DNA from: Parcubacteria group bacterium GW2011_GWB1_42_6
GTDB lineage: Bacteria; Patescibacteriota; Minisyncoccia; Portnoybacterales; GWB1-42-6
Assembly (NCBI GenBank): GCA_000997475.1
Contig: LCEC01000017.1
Span: 1 to 20,295 of the forward strand
DNA: 20,295 nucleotides
Reading direction: 5' to 3'
The notes under the pieces were generated by a model, which was given only the letters and a program-made list of their open reading frames with translations, ran no database searches and had not been told where the DNA came from. Shown here piece by piece: positions 1 to 7,605 of the stretch. The number at the start of each line of letters is the position of its first letter. Position 1 is the stretch's first letter. The translations under genes were made by a program, and so were the position numbers.

Positions 1-33
1 TTTATGAAGCTGCCGAAATGTTAAACTAACGCG

Positions 34-73
34 CTTGTCGCCTATTTTTGCTATAGCAAAAATAGGCGACAAG
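34..73. repeat. Perfect 40-bp palindrome with GCTATAGC centre (P1)
   Basis: Bases 34-53 are the exact reverse complement of 54-73, with no unpaired base. The centre is GCTATAGC and the arms begin CTTGTCGCC. No T-run follows on either strand, so it is not a standard intrinsic terminator. It is one of four palindromes in the window with this centre. The rest of 1-301 contains no supported gene: it holds this palindrome, a GC-rich stem-loop at 115-131 (arms CCGCAGC/GCTGCGG, loop TCT) and the promoter and leader of the next gene. Confidence 0.85.
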
Positions 74-192
74 AAGAAAAATTTATTATATTTCATTGCG
101 TCAGTAATTTTACCCCGCAGCTCTGCTGCGGATGGGTATTCATTTCATAAAGTTTATTTTAATGAAGCGCCGTGTAAAGTGCGCGATAAAAA

Positions 193-221
193 TTGACCGA
201 ATGGTTTTATTGTTATATAAT
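193..221 (+). promoter_or_regulatory. Sigma-70-type promoter of the 317-aa gene
   Basis: A -35 element TTGACC (193-198) is separated by 17 nt from a perfect -10 element TATAAT (216-221). Transcription should start near 228, about 74 nt upstream of the ATG at 302. It is the best promoter match in the window, so the gene should be transcribed independently of anything to its left. Confidence 0.7.
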
Positions 222-232
222 TAAAATGTCCA

Positions 233-257
233 AAATAAGCTCATTTTGAGCTTATTT
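233..257 (+). promoter_or_regulatory. Stem-loop at the 5' end of the leader
   Basis: Arms AAATAAGCTCA (233-243) and TGAGCTTATTT (247-257) pair perfectly over 11 bp with a TTT loop. The hairpin begins within about 5 nt of the predicted transcription start. It could protect the 5' end of the mRNA or, as DNA, be an operator; the sequence does not decide between these. The Shine-Dalgarno AAAGGAGG lies downstream of it and is unpaired. Confidence 0.55.
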
Positions 258-301
258 GATGGGAGTGGTTCTTAAAAATCAATCCAAAAAGGAGGTTTGT
301 C

Positions 302-1255
302 ATGGCGGCGATAAAATATGCTGTCACAGGCGAACAAAATGAATCGTTCTATGCCAAAAAATTTGAGCTGGAAAGGCAGTGGCGCCAAAGAGCATTAGAT
401 CCCGAAGCTATCTTGCTTGCGTTGCAAACTCTGATAGAGAGTAAAAAGCTTGTGTTGGCGCAGCAGGAGCAGAGTGAAAATTTGGAATTCAGAGATTGGA
501 TTAATAAAATTCTTGATCGCGAACGCCAATATCATCTGGCTTTCTTCGGCCGAGAGTTTGATTTAACGGAGTTTGAACGAAAACTCCGTTTCTGCGGCCG
601 AAGGAAAATCAAGGCGTGGCAAAGTCTCGGCCATGAGCCGCATTTTTTGCCCGATGTATCTCTGATGCCGGGCGATGAATATCCGGGTTGGAGAATCAAG
701 CCGGAGCAACGGTTTTACCAGATGCTCGTCAAAGGAAAAATTTTTCGCAATATCGACGGGCAATTGAACAAGGTACTCCGGGCCGGTCTTGATGGTATTT
801 CCGTTTTGATCGATATCCGCCCTAAGCCGGCTTACGATGATGGTCGGCAGATGTATGGAAAAGATAATCTACTGGGCAAAATTATTGAGCAACTTCGGAA
901 AGAGCGAAAGATTGTCCAGTATGATTCTGGTTTGCAGTCTTCGAGATTCGGAGTTTCAGCTGATGAGTGGGAAGAGAAAATCAAGCCTGCTCTGGCTGGG
1001 AAGATGGCTCTCGACATAAATCGGCTTCGTCTGGAAACTGTTGAGGAGAGCAATATCATTCCTCAACTCTATCCCGATTCGCGCAAAAATGATGGCTCAA
1101 CCAATACGTCGGTGTGGTATGAGCAATATTTTGTCGGTTGCGGCCACCGCTTCAGCGGCGGCAGCTCCGGCAATGGCGTTCTGGCGGATGTCTTCTGTAG
1201 TTCGTCCGACGATCACTGGGGCGGCAGGTCGTTCCGTCCCCTGGCAGTATTGTGA
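302..1255 (+). CDS. Conserved hypothetical protein with variable-region-like C-terminus
   Basis: The function is not recognised. The 317-aa product starts at ATG 302, six nt after a strong AAAGGAGG. It has no signal peptide or membrane segment. Residues 1-110 are charged and probably helical, 130-240 look globular (for example GLDGISVLIDIRP near 162-174), and 255-317 form a distinct Gly/Ser/Asp/Trp-rich tail ending RSFRPLAVL. From memory, proteins with this tail occur as divergent paralogues in Parcubacteria. A conserved scaffold with scattered N/S/G/D/C/H positions resembles a C-type-lectin-fold variable protein, but that is inference. The last 120 nt are noticeably G+C-richer and poorer in A than the rest of the gene. 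The gene has its own promoter and terminator, so it is monocistronic. It could also simply be a fast-diverging intracellular family. Confidence 0.8.
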   Translation: MAAIKYAVTGEQNESFYAKKFELERQWRQRALDPEAILLALQTLIESKKLVLAQQEQSENLEFRDWINKILDRERQYHLAFFGREFDLTEFERKLRFCGRRKIKAWQSLGHEPHFLPDVSLMPGDEYPGWRIKPEQRFYQMLVKGKIFRNIDGQLNKVLRAGLDGISVLIDIRPKPAYDDGRQMYGKDNLLGKIIEQLRKERKIVQYDSGLQSSRFGVSADEWEEKIKPALAGKMALDINRLRLETVEESNIIPQLYPDSRKNDGSTNTSVWYEQYFVGCGHRFSGGSSGNGVLADVFCSSSDDHWGGRSFRPLAVL

Positions 1256-1280
1256 CTTGAATTTTGAATTTTTGAAGCTT

Positions 1281-1316
1281 AAAGCCCGGGAAAATTTCTC
1301 GGGCTTTCTTTTATTT
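1281..1316 (+). terminator. Intrinsic terminator of the 317-aa gene
   Basis: AAAGCCCGGG (1281-1290) pairs with CTCGGGCTTT (1298-1307) with one wobble position, and is followed by CTTTTATTT. It lies 25 nt after the TGA at 1253-1255. Confidence 0.75.
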
Positions 1317-1318
1317 GC

Positions 1319-1354
1319 CCTATTCTCGCATACTTTCTATTATGCAAGAATAGG
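1319..1354. repeat. Stem-loop, 14-bp arms
   Basis: CCTATTCTCGCATA (1319-1332) pairs with TATGCAAGAATAGG (1341-1354) with one mismatch and an 8-nt loop. No T-run follows. It is the second of four stem-loops between 1281 and 1560. Confidence 0.6.
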
Positions 1355-1369
1355 AGCGGGGCGGTTTTT

Positions 1370-1404
1370 CAACGGCTCATCCCGATTGTCGGGATGAGCC
1401 GTTG
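1370..1404. repeat. Stem-loop, perfect 16-bp arms
   Basis: CAACGGCTCATCCCGA (1370-1385) pairs perfectly with 1389-1404 around a TTG loop. It is followed by GCATTTTT, so it could be a back-up terminator on the plus strand. Confidence 0.65.
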
Positions 1405-1430
1405 GCATTTTTAACGCCAATTTACTAAGA

Positions 1431-1458
1431 TTGATTTTTGGGGTAAGATAACTATAAT
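1431..1458 (+). promoter_or_regulatory. Putative promoter of holB
   Basis: TTGATT (1431-1436), 16-nt spacer, perfect TATAAT (1453-1458). The predicted start near 1465 leaves a leader of about 125 nt that contains the stem-loop at 1512-1560. Together with the terminator and stem-loops, this accounts for the 334-nt gap 1256-1589, in which no gene is seen. Confidence 0.55.
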
Positions 1459-1511
1459 GCGAACCTTGAATTTCATGCCAAATATGTTTTACCCTTCCAT
1501 AGCTTTATAAT

Positions 1512-1560
1512 GAATCCAGACATTCAATGTCAAAATCCCGGACATTGAATGTCTGGATTC
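1512..1560. repeat. Stem-loop, perfect 20-bp arms, upstream of holB
   Basis: Bases 1512-1531 and 1541-1560 are exact reverse complements around a 9-nt loop (AAAATCCCG). Each arm contains the near-palindrome GACATTCAATGTC. It ends 29 nt before the holB ATG and lies inside the predicted leader. It could control holB expression or be an inserted repeat. Confidence 0.7.
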
Positions 1561-1589
1561 CCTAATTTCATATCTGTTCGTATCTTGTT

Positions 1590-2558
1590 ATGCTAATCGG
1601 CCATAAGAAAATTTGGGATTTTTTAATAAAAAGCGCCCGACAGGAAAGGCTGGCGCACGCTTATCTTTTTTTCGGTCCGGCGGAGATCGGCAAAAAAACT
1701 TTGGCGCTGGAATTCGCCAAGCGGCTTCTTTGCCAAAATAAGAAAAACGATTTGCCATGCCAAAACTGCCAAAGCTGCCGCGATATTGAGAAAAACAGCC
1801 ATCCCGATGTTTTTGCGTTGGCGCCGCGGCAAGAAGAAAAAAAAGGCGTTTTGAAAACTTATGAAATAGGGATTGGAGAGATAAATTCTTTGCGACATCA
1901 ATTGAGCCTTTCGCCTTATTGCTCCTTGCTGAAAATCGCCATCATTGATGATTCGGACAAGATGACCAACGAGGCGGTGAATTCTCTTTTAAAAACTCTG
2001 GAGGAGCCGAGCGCCAAGAGTCTGATTTTTTTAATAACTTCGCGAAAACAGGCGATTCTGCCCACTATTTTTTCCCGCTGCCAGGCAATCGGTTTTTCTT
2101 CGGTGGCACAGGAAGAAATAATCGCCGGACTGAAACATTTGGATTTTGGCGATTCGATTTCCGCCAAGGCGGCCAAACTTTGCGCCGGCCGGCCGGGACG
2201 GGCATTGAAAATCTGCCGGAATCGGGAAATTCTGGAGAACCGCGAAAGGAATTTTGAAATTTTCAGCCGTATTTTAAAAACCGATTTGGTCGGAAAAATG
2301 GAGCTGGCCGGAGAGATGTCTCAAAATATTCCCCAGGCGCGGGAAACTCTTTCAGAATGGCTTTTATTTATGCGCGATGGTTTGCTGGCTAATCTCGGGT
2401 GCGGCGATCTGGCTTTGGGCAAGAACGAATCATGCGAAAAATTAATAAATTCGCAAGTTTGCGCCGTTTCCAGGCAGATTCAGAAAACCAAAAATATTTT
2501 GGGCAATTCAAGTTTCGATTCGAAATTGGCGCTTGAAGTGATGATGATGAAAATATGA
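1590..2558 (+). CDS. holB: DNA polymerase III subunit delta prime
   Basis: This is the clamp-loader stator subunit of the AAA+ family; with DnaX and delta it loads the beta clamp on primed DNA. Visible in the 322-aa product: a degenerate Walker A GPAEIGKKT (29-37); a zinc module with Cys48, 57, 60 and 63; a Walker-B-like IAIIDDSDKM (116-125); the family block NSLLKTLEEP (131-140); and the SRC motif (162-164) that supplies the arginine finger. DnaX-specific C-terminal domains are absent and the length fits delta prime, so holB is preferred over dnaX. The altered P-loop is normal for delta prime, which does not hydrolyse ATP. ATG 1590 gives the usual start just before GHKKIW; no Shine-Dalgarno is visible. 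Confidence 0.9.
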   Translation: MLIGHKKIWDFLIKSARQERLAHAYLFFGPAEIGKKTLALEFAKRLLCQNKKNDLPCQNCQSCRDIEKNSHPDVFALAPRQEEKKGVLKTYEIGIGEINSLRHQLSLSPYCSLLKIAIIDDSDKMTNEAVNSLLKTLEEPSAKSLIFLITSRKQAILPTIFSRCQAIGFSSVAQEEIIAGLKHLDFGDSISAKAAKLCAGRPGRALKICRNREILENRERNFEIFSRILKTDLVGKMELAGEMSQNIPQARETLSEWLLFMRDGLLANLGCGDLALGKNESCEKLINSQVCAVSRQIQKTKNILGNSSFDSKLALEVMMMKI

Positions 2559-2681
2559 ATTAATTTTCAATTATCAATTTACAACTTTCAATCAATATTT
2601 AATTTACAATTCTTTAATTTTCAAACTAATACTTCTCCAGCGGAATTTGAAAATTGGATTATTGAAAATTGAAAATTAAAT
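2559..2681. repeat. A/T-rich imperfect inverted repeat between holB and the propeller gene
   Basis: The left end (TTAATTTTCAATTATCAATTT) and the right end (TGAAAATTGAAAATTAAA) are imperfect reverse complements, and inner segments such as ATTTTCAAA/TTTGAAAAT also pair. It fills the whole spacer and runs into the start region of the next gene, making a TTG at 2669 a doubtful start. Confidence 0.6.
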
Positions 2682-2683
2682 TT

Positions 2684-3760
2684 GTGCATAATAAATCTAT
2701 TTATTCTTTCGCTTTTCCAATAATCTTTTTTGCCGCTTTGGCCGCGTTTTCTTTGTCTTGCGGTTTTTCGCGGGACGGCGGAATTTTTAAGACTTTCAAT
2801 CGCGGCGAAACATGGGAACATAAAATAAAAGCGGCCAATAATCAAACCATTTCCACCGCCAATGTCTTGCGGATTGAAATTGACCCCGGCGATTCAAAAA
2901 TAATTTATTTGGGAACCAAAGGAAATAGTCTTATAAAAACCATGGATGGCGGAGAACTTTGGTATTCGGCCTCCGCCGGCAATCTCGACAAGCGGGCGGA
3001 TATTTTTGACATCGCGATTGATCCCAAAAACAGCGCTAATGTTTTCTTGGCCGGCTATCAAAACGGCCTCGGAATGTTTTTGCGTTCAAATGACGCGGGA
3101 AAGAATTGGGAACAAACCTATCAGACGGCCCGGGAACTTTATGCCGTTTTGACCGTTGAAATTGATCCTTTTGAATCGTCGGCAGTCTATATGGGAACAG
3201 CCGAGGGGGGATTTTTCAGCAGTTCCGATTATGGAAAGAATTGGAAAGCGATCAAATGGTTTGACGACGCGGTCAGCGATCTTAAAATCAATCCGATTGA
3301 TCCGCGGATTATGTACTTGAGTACGTTTAATAGCGGAGTTTTTAAATCGAACGACAAAGGACAAACCTGGCAAAAATTGGAAGAATCGGACGGTTTTTGG
3401 GAATCTAAAGATATTGAAACCTTGGTAATGGATAAAAATAATCCCGACACCCTTTATACCGGCTCGAGAAGAGGTTTTTTAAAAAGTTACAATGGCGGGC
3501 AAACCTGGCAAAAATTGAATATTATAATTCCTCCGGAAAGCTTGACGGTGCAGGCGATCGCTTTGGATCTGCTCAATCCTTCTTTTATTTATTACGCCGC
3601 CGGAAACGTCGTTTACCGTTCGCAAGATTACGGCCAAACTTGGGCCTATAATTCAATTCAGACCGGCGGCCTGATTAATGTCTTGACTATTGATCACAAA
3701 GACTCCAATATTCTTTATGCGGGGATTTCCAGAGAGCCGACATTCGGGTTGGGATACTAA
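2684..3760 (+). CDS. Exported BNR/Asp-box beta-propeller protein, possible lipoprotein
   Basis: The protein has about 358 aa with a hydrophobic export signal (residues 9-25) ending in a Cys at 26. The preceding residues (SLS-C) make only a loose lipobox, so lipidation is uncertain. Seven Asp-box-type motifs (S/T-x-D/N-x-G-x-T/N-W) are spaced along the chain: KTFNRGETW, KTMDGGELW, RSNDAGKNW, SSSDYGKNW, KSNDKGQTW, KSYNGGQTW and RSQDYGQTW. Most are preceded by an 'IDP..P..vY.G' strand pattern typical of sialidase/sortilin/Ycf48-type propellers. There are no sialidase catalytic residues to point to, so a surface binding or assembly role is likelier than an enzyme. The start is ambiguous: GTG 2684 was chosen because TTG 2669 lies inside the adjacent inverted repeat. 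Confidence 0.75.
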   Translation: MHNKSIYSFAFPIIFFAALAAFSLSCGFSRDGGIFKTFNRGETWEHKIKAANNQTISTANVLRIEIDPGDSKIIYLGTKGNSLIKTMDGGELWYSASAGNLDKRADIFDIAIDPKNSANVFLAGYQNGLGMFLRSNDAGKNWEQTYQTARELYAVLTVEIDPFESSAVYMGTAEGGFFSSSDYGKNWKAIKWFDDAVSDLKINPIDPRIMYLSTFNSGVFKSNDKGQTWQKLEESDGFWESKDIETLVMDKNNPDTLYTGSRRGFLKSYNGGQTWQKLNIIIPPESLTVQAIALDLLNPSFIYYAAGNVVYRSQDYGQTWAYNSIQTGGLINVLTIDHKDSNILYAGISREPTFGLGY

Positions 3761-3765
3761 ATAAA

Positions 3766-3905
3766 AAATTCGAAGCACGAAATCCGAAATACGAAACAAA
3801 TCATAAATTCAAAATATCAAATTCTAAAGAGAATGCATTTGTTTGGAATTTGGAGAATTGAAATTTAAAATTTATTTCGGATTTCGATATTCGGATTTCG
3901 AATTT
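3766..3905. repeat. Imperfect inverted repeat with CGAAATCCGAAATACGAA units
   Basis: The left arm AAATTCGAAGCACGAAATCC... (from 3766) and the right arm ...GGATTTCGATATTCGGATTTCG (ending 3905) are imperfect reverse complements over roughly 55-60 bp. It fills the gap between the propeller gene and frr and ends 12 nt before the frr ATG. Repeats of this type recur between genes in many candidate-phylum genomes (from memory). Confidence 0.65.
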
Positions 3906-3917
3906 ATTTATAATTTT

Positions 3918-4481
3918 ATGCCTAATTACAAAGACAGCATAAACAAAATTAAGCCGGGTCTTGAAAAAGCCGTGGCTTTTTTCAAGGAAGAACTTGGTTC
4001 GTTGCGCACCGGCCGCGCCACTCCGGCTTTGGTTGAAACGGTGGAAGTGGAGTGTTACGGCACTCGCACTCCTTTGAGGCAATTGGCCGTAATCACGGCA
4101 CCCGAACCGCGGATGCTTATGATTCAGCCATGGGATAAAAATTCAATCAAGGAAATAGAAAAAGCCATTTCTTCTTCCCGGTCGGGATTATCAGTATCCG
4201 TGAACGGGGATTTTATCAGAATTAATATTCCTTCTTTGAATGAAGAAACCCGCAAGGAATTGGTAAAAAATTTAAAGGACAAAATGGAAGAAGCCAAAGC
4301 TTCTATTCGCGCTTTCAGAGAACAAGCTTGGAAAGAAATTCAGGAGGGCGAAAGAGCCGGCTTGATAAGAGAAGATGATAAGTTCCGCGGCAAAGATGAA
4401 TTGCAGAAAACAATTGACGGCTACAATGATAAACTGGCTCAAATGGGGGAAGCGAAAGAAAAAGAGATAATGACGGTATAG
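3918..4481 (+). CDS. frr: Ribosome recycling factor
   Basis: The product releases the 70S ribosome from mRNA after termination, together with EF-G. The 187-aa product from ATG 3918 matches the family in length. It has the conserved ELGSLRTGRATPALVE block (25-40), 'YGTRTPLRQLA', the 'PWDKNSIKEIEKAI' segment, the 'IRINIPSLNEETRKELVK' segment and a long C-terminal helix that completes the three-helix domain. An in-frame ATG at 3843 would add 25 residues encoded by the preceding inverted repeat, so it is rejected. rseP follows after 41 nt, so the two may be cotranscribed. Confidence 0.95.
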   Translation: MPNYKDSINKIKPGLEKAVAFFKEELGSLRTGRATPALVETVEVECYGTRTPLRQLAVITAPEPRMLMIQPWDKNSIKEIEKAISSSRSGLSVSVNGDFIRINIPSLNEETRKELVKNLKDKMEEAKASIRAFREQAWKEIQEGERAGLIREDDKFRGKDELQKTIDGYNDKLAQMGEAKEKEIMTV

Positions 4482-4522
4482 AATCCAAGAAAACAATTTT
4501 CATAAGTATTTTTTTATCGCGT

Positions 4523-5602
4523 ATGATTCTCACTATTGCCGTTTTCATTGCAATTATCGGTGTTTTGGTTTTTGTCCATGAACTTGGGCATTTTTTGGCC
4601 GCTAAGCGCGCCGGGGCAAAAGTCGAGGAATTCGGTTTTGGTTTCCCGCCAAGAATTCTGGGAATCAAAAAAGGGGAAACGGTTTATTCTTTAAATCTGA
4701 TTCCTTTGGGCGGATTCGTTAAGATTATGGGAGAGGACGGGCAAGATAGGAGCAATTCTCTCTCTTTTTCTTCAAAAACAATCGGCCAGAGGGCTGTAAT
4801 TTTGGCGGCTGGCGTCTCGATGAATTTTCTTTTGGCTATTATTTTGATTGTATCCGGCTTGGTAGCCGGGTTGCCGGCTACGGTGTCAGACGAGGAAATT
4901 GTAAAAAATCCTAAAATTCAAATCGCTCAAATAAGTCCGGGTTCGCCGGCGGAAGCAGCCGGGCTTGCGATAGGCGACACGATAATAAAAGTTTCGGGTC
5001 CCGAAGATCAAATTTCCGATATTTCCAAAGTCGGCCAAGTGCAGGATTTTGCTCAAAAATACGCCGGCCAAGAAATTTTAATGACAATAAAAAGCAGCGA
5101 TAAAACGCGCGAGGTTTTATTGACTCCGCGCCAAAATCCGCCGCCCGAAGAAGGCCGAATGGGTGTTGTTCTGGCCAGAACCGCGATTGTTTCTTATCCT
5201 TGGTATGAAGCGATCTATAAAGGGGTAATTTATACTTTGAATTTGATTTGGATAATTTTAGCCGCTTTGGGATCAATACTTTGGGGAATTTTTTCCAATG
5301 GCCAAGTGGCGAGCGACGTAACCGGACCGGTGGGAATTTTTTCAATCACCGGACAGGCGGCTCATATGGGAGTTGTTTATATTATTCAGCTCGCGGCGTT
5401 GCTTTCGATCAATCTTGGAATTATAAATATTCTTCCTTTCCCGGCTCTTGATGGCGGAAGGCTGTTTTTTTTATTGATAGAAAAATTCAGAGGCAAACCG
5501 GTCAGCCAGAGAGTTGAGCAAATAGTTCACGCGGCCGGTTTTATTTTTTTGATTTTATTGATGATTCTGATAACATTGAGAGACGTGATGAAATTATTCT
5601 AG
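4523..5602 (+). CDS. rseP: Site-2 zinc metalloprotease, RseP/RasP family
   Basis: A membrane-embedded intramembrane protease that cleaves anti-sigma factors or signal-peptide remnants. The 359-aa product has the zinc motif HELGH (19-23) in the first transmembrane helix and the distal zinc ligand in NILPFPALDGG (LDG at 309-311). A PDZ-like domain lies at about 110-205 ('ISPGSPAEAAGLAIGDTIIKV'), and there are about four hydrophobic helices. All catalytic residues are present. There is only one PDZ domain, as in RasP/YluC-type proteins, versus two in E. coli RseP. It follows frr, an arrangement seen in several bacteria. The substrate cannot be inferred from the window. Confidence 0.93.
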   Translation: MILTIAVFIAIIGVLVFVHELGHFLAAKRAGAKVEEFGFGFPPRILGIKKGETVYSLNLIPLGGFVKIMGEDGQDRSNSLSFSSKTIGQRAVILAAGVSMNFLLAIILIVSGLVAGLPATVSDEEIVKNPKIQIAQISPGSPAEAAGLAIGDTIIKVSGPEDQISDISKVGQVQDFAQKYAGQEILMTIKSSDKTREVLLTPRQNPPPEEGRMGVVLARTAIVSYPWYEAIYKGVIYTLNLIWIILAALGSILWGIFSNGQVASDVTGPVGIFSITGQAAHMGVVYIIQLAALLSINLGIINILPFPALDGGRLFFLLIEKFRGKPVSQRVEQIVHAAGFIFLILLMILITLRDVMKLF

Positions 5603-5722
5603 AACCCTATGGAATTACCGCGCCTCGCTTTTAGGGCTTCGCGGCGGGCGGGCGGATGATACGGATATTACGGATTTGATTTTATCCGTATCATCCGTAA
5701 AAATTAGTGATTCCGCAGGATA
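5603..5722. repeat. mreB leader repeat containing a 14-bp stem-loop
   Basis: GGATGATACGGATA (5654-5667) and TATCCGTATCATCC (5683-5696) are exact reverse complements with a 15-nt loop. The outer ends AACCCTATGGAATTACC (5603-5619) and GTGATTCCGCAGGAT (5707-5721) resemble, in inverted orientation, the ends of the composite repeat at 16049-16323. The right end reaches into the first codons of the longest possible mreB frame. Confidence 0.6.
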
Positions 5723-5727
5723 CTCGC

Positions 5728-6783
5728 GTGCTGAATAAACTTTTTGGCAAAATTTCAAAAGATGTCGGCATAGATTTGGGAACAGCCAACACTCTGATTT
5801 ATGTTAAAGGCCGGGGAATCGTGATTAATGAGCCTTCGGTTGTTGCGGTTAATCAGAAAACCGGCCAAATTTTGGCTATCGGCAATGAGGCCAAGAGAAT
5901 GGTCGGGCGAACTCCCGGCCATATTTCGGCTACAAGGCCTTTGGTTGACGGAGTAATTTCCGATTTTGAAGTGACCGAACAGATGCTTCGGTATTTTATA
6001 AATCAGGTTCACAAGCAATCAATGGCTATTTTGCCGCGTCCCAGAGTGGTAATTGGCGTGCCTTGCGGCGTGACGGAAGTGGAAAAAAGAGCGGTGGAAG
6101 ATGCCGCGCGCAACGCGGGCGCCAGGGAAGTTTATTTGATTGAAGAACCGATGGCGGCGGCAATAGGCGCGCGCCTGCCGGTTCAGGACCCGGCCGGAAA
6201 TATGATTGTTGATATCGGGGGCGGAACTTGCGAAGTGGCGGTGATTTCTTTGGGAGGAATCGTGGTCAGCAAGAGCTTGCGGATCGCGGGCGATAAAATG
6301 AATAATGATATAATCCAATACGCTCGCGATGAATTCAAGCTTATCTTGGGCGAAAAAACGGCCGAAGAAATAAAAATAGCGATTGGATCCGCTTGCGAGC
6401 AGGAAGAATCTCTGCATGCCACGATGAGGGGGCGCGATTTGATTAATGGAATGCCCAAAGAGATTATTGTTAATGACGAACAAGTGAGGGAAGCGATTAG
6501 TCGTTCGGTAAAAATTTTAGTCAACGCAATGAAGACGACGGTTGAACAAACTCCGCCGGAGCTGGTGGCCGATATTATGGAAAAAGGGATTGTGCTTTCA
6601 GGAGGCGGAAGCATGTTGCGAGGTTTGGATAAAGTTATCGCCAAAGAAACGCAAATGCCGGTTCGGGTGGCCGATGATCCTTTAACAGCCGTTGTCCGCG
6701 GCTGCGGCATAGTGCTGGAAGATTTGGACAAGCTTAAAGAAGTTTTAGTTGACAGCCAATTTGTTTCCGGCGGAGGATTTTAA
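5728..6783 (+). CDS. mreB: Rod-shape-determining actin homologue MreB
   Basis: A bacterial actin that forms membrane-associated filaments and positions the elongation peptidoglycan machinery. From GTG 5728 the product is 351 aa and begins MLNKLFGKISKDVGIDLG, the usual MreB start. Phosphate-1 motif DLGTANT is at 16-22. Further on are 'GVPCGVTEVEKRAV', 'LIEEPMAAAIGA', phosphate-2 'IVDIGGGTCEVAV' and the adenosine motif 'VLSGGGSMLRGL'. An upstream GTG at 5707 is in frame, but its seven extra residues come from the leader repeat. It is the first gene of mreB-mreC-mreD-mrdA. Confidence 0.96.
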   Translation: MLNKLFGKISKDVGIDLGTANTLIYVKGRGIVINEPSVVAVNQKTGQILAIGNEAKRMVGRTPGHISATRPLVDGVISDFEVTEQMLRYFINQVHKQSMAILPRPRVVIGVPCGVTEVEKRAVEDAARNAGAREVYLIEEPMAAAIGARLPVQDPAGNMIVDIGGGTCEVAVISLGGIVVSKSLRIAGDKMNNDIIQYARDEFKLILGEKTAEEIKIAIGSACEQEESLHATMRGRDLINGMPKEIIVNDEQVREAISRSVKILVNAMKTTVEQTPPELVADIMEKGIVLSGGGSMLRGLDKVIAKETQMPVRVADDPLTAVVRGCGIVLEDLDKLKEVLVDSQFVSGGGF

Positions 6784-6798
6784 ATAAAATTCAATCAT

Positions 6799-7605
6799 AT
6801 GTTTTCTTTCAGATCATTAAAGATATTTTTCTCGATTTTGGCGGTAATTTTGCTGCTGATTTTTTTTGGCCGATTAGGCTGGCTTGGCGCGCCCAAAAAT
6901 ATCGCTTTTAAAATCATTGAACCTTTCGCTTCTTTATTTTTTAATTCGCACGAATTTTTAAGCGGGCAATTCGCCACCCTTTTCACACTGGGTGATTTAA
7001 TTGAAGAAAGTAAAAATTTAAGAGCGCATAATTTGGCTTTAATCGGTGAAAACTCGGCTTTGAGGGAAAAAGAAGAAGAAAATAAAATTCTTCGCCGGCG
7101 TCTCGAATTGCCGCTGGAAAAAAGACCCGAATCGGAGATAGCTCAAATAATCGGTTCAAGCTCCCAAGACGGCGGTTATTTGATAGTGAATAAAGGAAAA
7201 AACGGCGGGATATCGGATGGAATGTTTGCCGTGACTTCGCAAAATTTTCTGGTAGGCAAGGTGGTGGAAGCGAATTTATTTTATTCAAAAATTCTTTTAA
7301 TAACATCCAATCAGTCAATAGTTAACGTTCTTTCCCAGGAAACCAGAGTGAAAGGCGTCGCCAAAGGCAACCAGGGGTTGAGTTTGATTATGGAAATGAT
7401 TCCAATTGCCGAAGAAATCAAAGAGGGCGAGACGGTGATCACTTCGGGACTTAATGATTCGGCGCCCCAAGGGATAATTCTTGGCGTTATTTCAAAAATA
7501 ATTTTCAGGGAAACCGAAATTTTCAAAAAAGCGGAAATCAGGCCGGCGGTCGATTTTGAAAGCTTGGAGAAAATATTTATCTTAAAAAATCCCGATTCTT
7601 CATGA
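6799..7605 (+). CDS. mreC: Rod-shape-determining protein MreC
   Basis: A bitopic scaffold linking MreB filaments to PBP2 outside the membrane. The 268-aa product has an N-terminal membrane helix (about 8-27), a Glu/Lys/Leu-rich coiled coil (about 68-105, 'LREKEEENKILRRRLELP'), then the beta-barrel domain with 'GYLIVNKGKNGGISDGM' and 'GETVITSGLNDSAPQGIILG', both typical of MreC. It starts 15 nt after mreB and its TGA overlaps the mreD ATG (ATGA at 7602-7605), indicating coupled translation. Confidence 0.93.
   Translation: MFSFRSLKIFFSILAVILLLIFFGRLGWLGAPKNIAFKIIEPFASLFFNSHEFLSGQFATLFTLGDLIEESKNLRAHNLALIGENSALREKEEENKILRRRLELPLEKRPESEIAQIIGSSSQDGGYLIVNKGKNGGISDGMFAVTSQNFLVGKVVEANLFYSKILLITSNQSIVNVLSQETRVKGVAKGNQGLSLIMEMIPIAEEIKEGETVITSGLNDSAPQGIILGVISKIIFRETEIFKKAEIRPAVDFESLEKIFILKNPDSS

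Noticed and set aside
1041..1397. 118-aa plus-strand frame overlapping the first gene and its terminator
   Set aside because: It runs through the terminator and stem-loops, has no ribosome-binding site, and overlaps a gene with strong signals in another frame.
3843..3917. Possible 25-residue N-terminal extension of frr
   Set aside because: It is encoded by the inverted repeat, and the family start (MPNYKDSI...) matches ATG 3918.
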